Assembly (NCBI GenBank): GCA_003550305.1
Contig: QKYT01001004.1
Span: 1-15,019, forward strand
From: Glomus cerebriforme
Lineage: Eukaryota > Glomeromycota > Glomeromycetes > Glomerales > Glomeraceae
DNA: 15,019 nucleotides
Direction of reading: 5' to 3'
Shown: piece after piece, positions 8,919 to 15,019 of the stretch
Layout: every line of letters begins with the position of its first letter
Position numbering within the stretch: the stretch's first letter is position 1
The notes under the pieces: model-generated
Database searches by the model: none
Told to the model about the DNA's origin: nothing
What the model saw: only the letters and a program-made list of their open reading frames with translations
Position numbers and translations under genes: made by a program

Positions 8919-10835
8919 TCAAATTTTTAATAAACCATGATTAGCAAAAATTTTTAATGTTTCAGCACAAGTGACAACCACTGATTCCACTTTACTTTCT
9001 TTAATTAATTCTAACATACGTTTGTGTAAATCGGCCTTAACCAATAATTCCGCTTTATCTTTATCAATGTTAGCAATATTTTTAAAACATTCAATAGCTC
9101 TGTGTTGAATTTCAGGAGAATTTTCATTAAATAAATCTTTAAGAATTTGAATTCCTTTTGGTCTATCCAAAATCATTTTACAAACATTGGGATTAGTTGA
9201 GAGAATGGCCAGAGCACCCGAAGCAGCTCTTCTTGTTTCAAAATCATCAACATCAGACAAGGCGACTAGGACAGTAATTTTATTAATGGACGATTGTGGA
9301 TCACTATATAGTTCATATACAGGTTCACAAAACACCATATTACATAAACATTCTGTCGCAGCTCGACGAACCAAAGTATTTTCTGAAAATTGTAAGTTTT
9401 CAATAATTGAAATTCCTTTTAAATCATAAATACGCATTCTAATATCATTATCCACGCTACTTAAATTGGTTAATGCCATCAAAGATTCAAATTGACATAA
9501 TTCATTTTCTTCTTGACATAAATTGAGTAAAGGGCGAACAAGATCTGAAGAACGTTCACCTCTAAACGCCAAATTCGGATCCATCGTAATAGCAATTTTT
9601 GCTAAAGCTTGAGTGGCAAAAATCAATCCTTCTTTTGTATTACCTTCTTTGATTGCTAAATACATTAAAACTTTAACTCCACCTTGTTGTACGATCATAC
9701 CACGATTTGTTTGATCTGTCGCTAAGTTTAAAAAAATATTTGAAACTAATTGACGTATAACTCGACTTTGACTTTTTGATAATAAATTTAAAGTTTGGTT
9801 CACTCCTAATTTCATTATTTGATTTATTCGATTTCCAACATATTCATCTTCATCCAGAGGATTTGTTTCAAAACTTTTTTCACCATCGGCAAGATTCTTC
9901 AATTTTAATAATTGTCGTTCATTTTTACTGAATTTTTTCTTATAAGAAGTAATATTTGATAATATTACAGCTACTCCATATAATAAATTATTATTATTCA
10001 ATTTTTCTTGTTCCTTAACTAACTTAAAAATTTCTTTCAGTAAAATAGGATGATGTGCAATCATTTCTTTAACTGTAGGTTTTAAACTGGCATAAGCTAA
10101 TCCTTCGATAGCATTAACTCTAACATCAATTTCTGATCCTTCATTTAATACTAAATTTTGAAGTAACCCCGCTAATTCGATTTCATCATCTTCACTAACA
10201 ATTTTCTTTTTTTCTTGATTTCCTTCTCCTGGTAAAACTAATTTATCATCCAACATTAGCTTTGTTAACGTAACAGCGGCTAAACTTTTTATTTTAATAT
10301 TTTTACTTTTCATTAATTTGCTTAAATATTCTTGACAATTTAATTTAACTAATTTTCTACATTGTTCCTGTGAACATGCTATCGATAACATTTCTATAAT
10401 TGACTCTTGTACTTCCTCCTTATCAAATTCAGCAAATTCCATTAAATCTACTAATATTCCTCCTTCTTCATCATCTTTCTCTAAACAATTTTTTCCTATT
10501 TCATTTCCTCCTATATTAAATATAGCTGATAATGCTTTGATTCCATTTAATTTTTCTTGTTGTTTTGTTGATTCACTTATCCAATTTACTATTTGTTTTT
10601 TCGTAACTTCTTTTAATTCTTTTTTTATTTGATTTTTTTCTAATAATTTTGTTAATATTAATAATGATAACGAAATTATTTTACGAGATTTACTATTACC
10701 AAATTGCGATAAAAGTTTAATGTAATCTGGTGATTTAACAAATGTTTCGCTAAATGTTTCTTCTGTACAATTCACTTTTTGAAGAATAGAATTAAGATAA
10801 CTAATTTGAACTTCTTCCGATGCGTTTAAATCCAT
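8919..10835 (-). CDS. UNC-45/Cro1/She4-type myosin chaperone (armadillo repeats)
   Basis: This single open frame of 638 residues has no introns. It resembles fungal UCS proteins (yeast She4, fission yeast Rng3), cytosolic cochaperones that fold and stabilise myosin motor domains and so serve actin-based transport and cytokinesis. The N-terminal third (about 10-190) matches the UNC-45 central domain in style, with helix pairs such as SRKIISLSLLILTKLLE. The rest is armadillo-like. The C-terminal third is the strongest: NTLVRRAATECLCNMVF, ETRRAASGALAILS, EIQHRAIECFKNIANI, the hallmark UCS spacing. No TPR domain precedes it, as in fungal members and unlike animal UNC-45. The ATG at 10833-10835 (MDLNASEE) is preferred. 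The frame stays open to an earlier ATG at 10929-10931, but that would add a hydrophobic lead unlike the family and leave only 21 bp to the divergent gene. Confidence 0.93.
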   Translation of the reverse strand: MDLNASEEVQISYLNSILQKVNCTEETFSETFVKSPDYIKLLSQFGNSKSRKIISLSLLILTKLLEKNQIKKELKEVTKKQIVNWISESTKQQEKLNGIKALSAIFNIGGNEIGKNCLEKDDEEGGILVDLMEFAEFDKEEVQESIIEMLSIACSQEQCRKLVKLNCQEYLSKLMKSKNIKIKSLAAVTLTKLMLDDKLVLPGEGNQEKKKIVSEDDEIELAGLLQNLVLNEGSEIDVRVNAIEGLAYASLKPTVKEMIAHHPILLKEIFKLVKEQEKLNNNNLLYGVAVILSNITSYKKKFSKNERQLLKLKNLADGEKSFETNPLDEDEYVGNRINQIMKLGVNQTLNLLSKSQSRVIRQLVSNIFLNLATDQTNRGMIVQQGGVKVLMYLAIKEGNTKEGLIFATQALAKIAITMDPNLAFRGERSSDLVRPLLNLCQEENELCQFESLMALTNLSSVDNDIRMRIYDLKGISIIENLQFSENTLVRRAATECLCNMVFCEPVYELYSDPQSSINKITVLVALSDVDDFETRRAASGALAILSTNPNVCKMILDRPKGIQILKDLFNENSPEIQHRAIECFKNIANIDKDKAELLVKADLHKRMLELIKESKVESVVVTCAETLKIFANHGLLKI

Positions 10836-10952
10836 ATTAAAAAAATTTTTTGTCAGAAAATACTGCGTACACAGTGCTATTACTCGTGGCACAGAGATAT
10901 AAAAAGTCAATATTTTTTTAATGATCGTCAAATTCTTTTTTACTAAAAAAAA
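10836..10952. promoter_or_regulatory. Compact bidirectional promoter between UNC-45-like and QPRT genes
   Basis: The two start codons face away from each other across about 117 bp, so both promoters and 5' leaders must share this gap. It contains T/A runs (for example 10846-10850 and 10944-10952) and a less AT-rich centre (about 10862-10895, TGCGTACACAGTG and CTCGTGGCACAG). That centre is the only candidate for specific factor sites. No TATA box stands out over the AT-rich background. Confidence 0.5.
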
Positions 10953-12211
10953 ATGTCTGACATTAATTCAATTTATGCCCATTTGTTATCTCCATCATTT
11001 AAGCAAGATATTAGGAATTGGTTAAAAGAAGATGTACCATCATTTGATTACGGAGGATTTGTTGTAGGAGAAACTCAAGAGATCGCTATATTATACGGGA
11101 AATCCGCGGTAACATTTTATAAATCCATTGAAAAAAAAAGGAATTTTTATTTTATTTGTGGCTTATGGAGAAGTAAAATACGAATGATTAGGGAGTTGTG
11201 GCTGGTGTACCATTCTTTGATGAAGTTTTCAATCAATTGGAATGCAGGTTTGATTATTACAAAATGTTGATTTTTTATTAGAATTTTCAATTTACCTTTT
11301 TTTAATTAATAGAGTTGAATGGGATTTAAAAGAAGGAGAATATTTTGAACCAATAAAAGAAGTTGCCCGTGTTTATGGTAAATCGTGTAACATTTTATTG
11401 GGAGAACGTACTGCATTAAATCTTTTGGCTCGTTGTAGTGGTATTGCTACAAGGTATATAATTATTTTAATTATTTGAAGGAAAAAATTATTTATCTATT
11501 TTTATTATAATTTATATTCTACTTATGTAGGAGTAGGAAATGTATTAAATTAAAAGAAGAATGTGATTTTCAAGGTGTAGTTGCTGGGACAAGAAAAACA
11601 ACTCCCGGTAATGTTTTTTTAGAAAGTTAATCGAATTCTTTATTAAAAATATCTTTGTATATGTGTATTTAAATTAATTACGTAACAAATTTAAAGGATT
11701 TCGAATTGTTGAAAAATATGGAATGCTTGTTGGGGGTGCTGATACTCATCGTATGGATTTATCATCAATGATAATGTTAAAAGATAATCATATCTGGAGT
11801 CAAGGATCTATAACAAAAGCTGTTGAACGTGCAAAAAAAATAGGAGGATTTTCGTTAAAAATAGAAGTAGAATGTCTTAATGAACAAGAAGCAGATGAAG
11901 CTATTGGAGCTGGTGCTGACATTATTATGTTGGATAACATGAAAGGCGATAAATTAAAATTGACTGCTAAAACATTGAAACAAAGATGGGCAGGAAAAAG
12001 AACTTTTTTGATTGAATCAAGTGGTGGAATTTCTGAAGAGAATATAGTCGAATATTTTTCACCCGGTAAGTTATTAATTGTTTTTGTGGAATGATTGGAA
12101 TGATTGTATGTAATATATATTTTCCTTCTAATAGATATTGATATCTTGAGTATGGGTAGTTTGTCTCAAGGTGTTCCTCATGTAGACTTTTCTTTGAAAA
12201 TTAAAAAATAA
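10953..12211 (+). CDS. BNA6: Quinolinate phosphoribosyltransferase (nicotinate-nucleotide pyrophosphorylase, BNA6/QPRT)
   Basis: The enzyme converts quinolinate and PRPP to nicotinate mononucleotide, CO2 and pyrophosphate, linking the kynurenine pathway to NAD. Exons: 10953-11108, 11192-11247, 11313-11453, 11531-11607, 11697-12065, 12135-12211; introns of 83, 65, 77, 89 and 69 nt. Joined they give 291 residues, against 295 in yeast Bna6. N-terminal domain: [17 protein letters not shown] (24-40) and [15 protein letters not shown] (about 55-69), then [17 protein letters not shown] (101-117). Active-site positions are all present: GTRKTTPG (137-144), GGADTHR (156-162), LKDNH (171-175), IEVE (199-202), MLDN (221-224) and SSGG (251-254). 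The end [15 protein letters not shown] is typical. The ATG at 10953 gives the usual short fungal N-terminus. The second intron starts with GTTTGA, a weak 5' site, but frame and homology demand it. All key residues are intact, so the gene should be active. Confidence 0.97.
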
Positions 12212-12689
12212 TATTTATGCAACTTGAAAAGTTGTCAAAAATTTTAGTGCATTTGTATTAGAACTAATTCTAAATCATGGTACAAATGTTCATTCCTATA
12301 ACAGATTAACAGATGAGTTATAAATACATATTATATATTTATATTATATTTACTGGAATTTCTACAGAGAATGTCATAAAATGCTTATTAATATTAGAAC
12401 AGGTTCATTTTCAATTTATCATTATATTTCTGTTCTCCTATAGTATTAAGTTTAATAATACAAAATAGTTATAATACAGAATAGTTTTAATAAATTATCT
12501 TAAAGTTAAAACAATAAATTATAAATACCTGATTTAAATGTTTCTTAGATGGTTCTTTAAATGTAACAAATAATAATAAGTATTTTTTTTTATTCTCATT
12601 AGAGTAATTTTAATGCTTAGCATCATAAAAAAGATTTTTCATGAAAAAACATAAAACCAAGTAATCAAAATTATTGATAATCCTGTATT
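12212..12689. other. AT-rich region downstream of QPRT
   Basis: No gene is seen. Nine nucleotides after the QPRT stop there is a perfect small hairpin, CAACTT-GAA-AAGTTG (12220-12234), probably in the 3' UTR. AATAAA words occur at about 12511 and elsewhere, but they are expected by chance at this base composition. Confidence 0.45.
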
Positions 12690-12733
12690 TTTTTTTCAAA
12701 AATATTCTAAATGTTTCTTTTCTTTTTTGTAGG
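12690..12733 (+). repeat. Isolated intron tail of the array A/B type
   Basis: The stretch carries a T-run, then AAAAATATTCTAAATGTTTC, a pyrimidine tract and TTTTTTGTAG|G. This is the same branch-site block and 3' splice site that end each unit of array B (GAAATATTTCTAACATTTC, tract, TTTTGTAG). A coding-like exon follows immediately, which supports a true intron origin for the repeat family. The AG is at 12731-12732, just before the G at 12733. Confidence 0.55.
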
Positions 12734-12932
12734 TTTACTCAAAAAGGAGAATGCTATGCTCTTGTCTGAGAATGCAAAGTTAAAATGAGATATAAAAAAG
12801 AATACTATTAGACTTGCAAAACTGGAGCAAAATAATAAGAAAAAGACTAAATTTATTGCAAAACTAAATTATAATATTGAGAAAATTAAGCAGGAGCACA
12901 TCGCCATGATGATAAATTACTTTTTTCTATAA
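12734..12932 (+). pseudogene. Broken coiled-coil exon
   Basis: After the 3' splice-like site, the frame reads LLKKENAMLLSENAKLK, TGA stop (12786-12788), then DIKKNTIRLAKLEQNNKKK and KFIAKLNYNIEKIKQEH up to TAA at 12930-12932. Leu/Ile every three or four residues with Lys/Glu between them shows a coiled coil. Such Lys/Glu/Asn-rich 'ENAxLK' proteins are, from memory, abundant in Glomeromycotina genomes. A single substitution could account for the TGA. No upstream exon or promoter is identifiable, so I call it a pseudogene fragment. A short intron hiding the stop is not obvious. Its first codons sit in the same splice phase (two bases, then codons) as the array B exons. Confidence 0.5.
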
Positions 12933-13440
12933 TTAAAATTTATTAAAATTTATTAAAAATCTTTAAAATCAGATTCGGATTATTATATTAGCCAATATTA
13001 AACATAATTTCAGCCAAATTCAAAAATAATTCAGGCTAAAACTGTTTGATTAGTTTCAGAAAATTTTTTTTTTTAAAATATCTTATTACTAATATATCCT
13101 CTTTTTGTCATTATGAATGGGTAGAGAACGTAGCAATGATTCTTCCTCTGTAGGTACTAATGACCTCTACCCATCCATAGGGAAGAAGCTTTTCATAAGA
13201 TTAATTAAAAAAATTAAAATTGAAAAAGAAAAAAAATGAAAAAAGGCTTATTATATATTTTTTTTGTATCATGTGTATTACATAATACGAGCTGAGTTTA
13301 TTTTAAAAAAAATAACTGCATGCCACGCTTATTAATTAAGCTGCAGCCGCAATTTATTTTAGTTAATCATTTATTTAATCATTTATTTAAACCTTAAATT
13401 GGCAACTTTTAATTGCTATTTGAACTTTGAACTTTGTTCT
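12933..13440. other. AT-rich spacer with one strong inverted repeat
   Basis: No ORF is supported. TTTCAGCC/GGCT words at 13000-13036 resemble those at 6346-6520. A strong inverted repeat lies at 13113-13178 (listed separately). AATCATTTATTT is directly duplicated at about 13363-13388, just before array B. Confidence 0.45.
13113..13178. repeat. 14-bp inverted repeat with one mismatch
   Basis: ATGAATGGGTAGAG (13113-13126) pairs with CTCTACCCATCCAT (13165-13178), leaving one A/C mismatch and a 10-bp perfect core, with a loop of 38 nt. The loop (AACGTAGCAATGATTCTTCC onward) is less AT-rich than its surroundings. It could be a small RNA stem-loop or the ends of a tiny element. No tRNA-like fold with conserved bases is seen. 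Confidence 0.6.
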
Positions 13441-14604
13441 AGAAATTGAGAAACAATAAGTTTTTTTGTGAAACTTACAATTTTTTTTCAAAGAAATGTT
13501 TCTAATATTTCTTCTTTTTTCTTTTGTAGGTCTCTTAGTTTTTAGTTTAATACTAAAAAGTGAGAACTGGTAAGTTTCTTTACAAAACTTACCATTTTTT
13601 GCTCTTCAGTTTAAACTGAAAAGGGAAAATGGTAAGTTTCTTCACAAAACTTATCATTTTTTCCTTTTTTTTAAAAAAAACATTTCTAACATTTCTTTTT
13701 TTTTTCTTATAGGTTCTCAGTTTGATACTAGAATCAAAAACGATAAGTTTCTCAATTTTTTTTAAGAAACTTACCATGTTTTTTTATTTTTTTTTAAAAA
13801 ATGCTTATTAACATTTTTTTCTTGTAGAATCTCTAAGCTTTTCAGTCCAGAATGGAAAGGAAAAACAGTAAGTTTCTTCATGAAATCTATCATTTTTTTC
13901 ATTTTTTTTTAAAGAAATATTTTTAACATTTCTTTTTTTCTTTTCTTGCAGCTTCTCTATACTTTCAGTTTGATACTGGAATTGAAAATGATAAGTTTTT
14001 CAAGTTTCTTTTAAAAATTTAGGATATTTTTTTTGTTTTCTTTTATTAATATAAAAACATTTCTAACATTTCTTCTTTTTTTTCTTTTGTAAGTTTCTTA
14101 ATTTTTGGTCTGATACTGAAAAGTGAAAATGGTAAGTTTCTTTGTAAAACTTATCATTTTTTCATTTTTTTTCAAAGAAATATTTCTAACGTTTCTTCTT
14201 TTTTTCTTTTGTAGGTTTCTCAGTTTTCAGTCTGATACTGGAAAGTAAAAATGGTAAGTTTTACACAAAACTTGCCATTTTTTTCATTTTTTTTTAAAAG
14301 AAACGTTTNTAATGTTTCTTCTTTTTTTCTTTTGTAGATCTTTCAGTTTTTGATCTGATGCTGAAAAGTGAAAACAGTAAGTTTCTTCACAAAATTTGCC
14401 ATTTTTTTTTCCTTTTTTTTAGAAATATTTTCTAATGGTTCTTTTTCTTTTCTTATAAACATTTCTTCAGTTTGAGTATTTAAAATTAGAAAACAATAAG
14501 TTTCATAATAAAACTTACCATTCTTTTTTTGTTTTTTTTAAATAGAAATATTTCTAACATTTCTTCTTTTTTTCTTCTTGTAGGTTCTTGGATTTCGTTT
14601 CAGG
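13441..14604 (+). repeat. Array B: tandem intron-exon cassettes, about ten units of ~123 bp
   Basis: Each unit has: (1) GTAAGTTTC with a downstream AAACTTACC that can pair with it; (2) a T-rich spacer; (3) AGAAATATTTCT, a palindrome, running into the branch-like word TTTCTAACATTTC; (4) a pyrimidine tract ending TTTTGTAG; (5) an exon-like segment, usually 39 nt, containing TTTTCAGT...ACTGAAAA. Intron-like spans: 13456-13529, 13632-13712, 13743-13827, 13868-13951, 13991-14092, 14132-14214, 14254-14337, 14377-14458 and 14496-14583; a unit starting 13570 lacks its middle. Exon-like spans: 13530-13569, 13713-13742 (30), 13828-13867 (40), 13952-13990 (39), 14093-14131 (39), 14215-14253 (39), 14338-14376 (39), 14459-14495 and 14584-14603. 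Four 5' sites read ATAAG instead of GTAAG, and two 3' sites lost AG. The base at 14309 is n, inside a branch word. No promoter or flanking exon is identified. Confidence 0.75.
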
Positions 14605-14654
14605 TATGAAAGTTTCTTCGCAAAATTTCCATCTGATGTATTTACTTAAAAAAT

Positions 14655-14677
14655 CATTAGTAAAAACAGTACTAATG
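14655..14677. repeat. 8-bp hairpin next to array B
   Basis: CATTAGTA (14655-14662) and TACTAATG (14670-14677) are perfect complements around a 7-nt loop, about 50 bp after the last array unit. The right arm contains TACTAAT, a branch-site consensus, so the array's splice-like vocabulary may continue here. Confidence 0.5.
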
Positions 14678-14690
14678 TAGTGTTGTTAAG

Positions 14691-14850
14691 TCCAAGCCGA
14701 GCCGAACCAAGCTGAGCCGAGCCGATGGAGCCGATTCGGCTTGGCTTCAGAACAGAAGCTGATTCAGCTCAGCTCGGCTTGAGAATATCAAGTCGCAGCT
14801 CGGCTCGGCTTGAGCCGCGGCTAGCCGATGGAAGCCGATGGAGCCGATGG
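14691..14850. repeat. GC-rich period-5 array (GAGCC/GGCTC) in A-A'-A arrangement
   Basis: GAGCC-type words run at 14693-14734, switch to the complementary TCGGC/GGCTC type at about 14735-14815, and return to AGCCGATGG words to about 14850. CAAGCCGAGCCGA at the left end is an exact complement of TCGGCTCGGCTTG at 14801-14813. The block is a sharp GC-rich island in otherwise AT-rich DNA. It could form a large cruciform or hairpin. Frames read through it give only low-complexity peptides, so no gene is called. Confidence 0.75.
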
Positions 14851-14891
14851 GAAATAACAATTTTATAATAAAAAAATGCCATTTCAGCACA

Positions 14892-15019
14892 TTTTTTCAT
14901 GAATAACTGCGCCGAAACGGCAGTTTTCATATTATTTTATGAAAAAACGCGGTTTCGGTATATTTTTTTCATGAATAACTGCGCCGAAATGGCAGTTTTC
15001 ATATTATTTTATGAAAAAA
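14892..15019. repeat. Tandem duplication of a 56-bp palindromic unit
   Basis: Copy 1 is 14892-14947 and copy 2 is 14964-15019 (offset 72), differing only at 14918 C versus 14990 T, a CpG-to-TpG change. Each copy begins TTTTTTCAT and ends ATGAAAAAA, exact complements, with an inner CTGCGCCG/CGGCAG hairpin. The 16-bp spacer holds CGCGGTTTCGG. The second copy stops exactly at the window end, so the array probably continues. Confidence 0.8.

Noticed and set aside
9187..9429. Open frame antisense to the UNC-45-like gene
   Set aside because: It is a shadow of the strongly conserved minus-strand coding region and has no family features.
10836..10931. Upstream ATG (10931) as the UNC-45-like start
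   Set aside because: It adds 32 hydrophobic residues unlike the family and would leave only 21 bp to the divergent QPRT start. The ATG at 10835 is more likely, although the longer form is not excluded.
13113..13178. tRNA gene
   Set aside because: Only one stem is present, without D-arm, anticodon-arm or GTTCRA box sequence at the right places.
13589..13777. Minus-strand open frame inside array B
   Set aside because: It is Lys/Phe-rich because it reads the T-runs and hairpins of the array in reverse. The splice signals all point to the plus strand.
13441..14604. CRISPR array
   Set aside because: The repeats are imperfect, with no unique spacers of constant length, in a eukaryotic intron-rich context. 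The unit architecture fits splicing signals instead.

Overview
This looks like nuclear DNA from a very AT-rich fungus. It has short GT-AG introns (65-97 nt), CTAAC/CTAAT branch sites, and long non-coding tracts full of small inverted and tandem repeats. Decayed hAT/BED transposon pieces, a coiled-coil gene remnant and the gene set suggest an arbuscular mycorrhizal fungus (Glomeromycotina, Rhizophagus-like). That assignment is inference, not proof.

Layout. Bases 1-540 hold a period-5 repeat and a decayed BED-zinc-finger/hAT transposase remnant on the minus strand. Bases 541-6700 are almost gene-free: a possible 5S-like remnant, a broken membrane-protein ORF (1826-2131), a degenerate tandem array of intron-like units (array A, 2780-3460), a small terminal-inverted-repeat element (4318-4438) and several hairpins. 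Bases 6701-12211 carry three real housekeeping genes. These are a 12-helix MFS transporter of the Nodulin-like/Mch1 type (minus strand, six exons), an UNC-45/She4-type myosin chaperone (minus strand, one exon) and quinolinate phosphoribosyltransferase of de novo NAD synthesis (plus strand, six exons). The last two diverge from a gap of about 117 bp. They have no obvious common pathway, and the shared promoter is the only link.

Bases 12212-15019 are again repetitive. A broken coiled-coil exon (12734-12932) follows an intron tail. The most striking object is array B (13441-14604), about ten head-to-tail copies of a ~123-bp unit. Each unit looks like a complete intron (5' splice site inside a hairpin, branch site, polypyrimidine tract, TAG) followed by a 39-nt exon-like segment. 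Several of these segments are in phase and open, and would encode a 13-residue repeat. Array A and the coiled-coil exon share the same intron tail. The window ends with a GC-rich period-5 inverted array and a 56-bp tandem duplication.

I built the exon models by hand from splice consensus and protein-family continuity. No alignment or database search was run.
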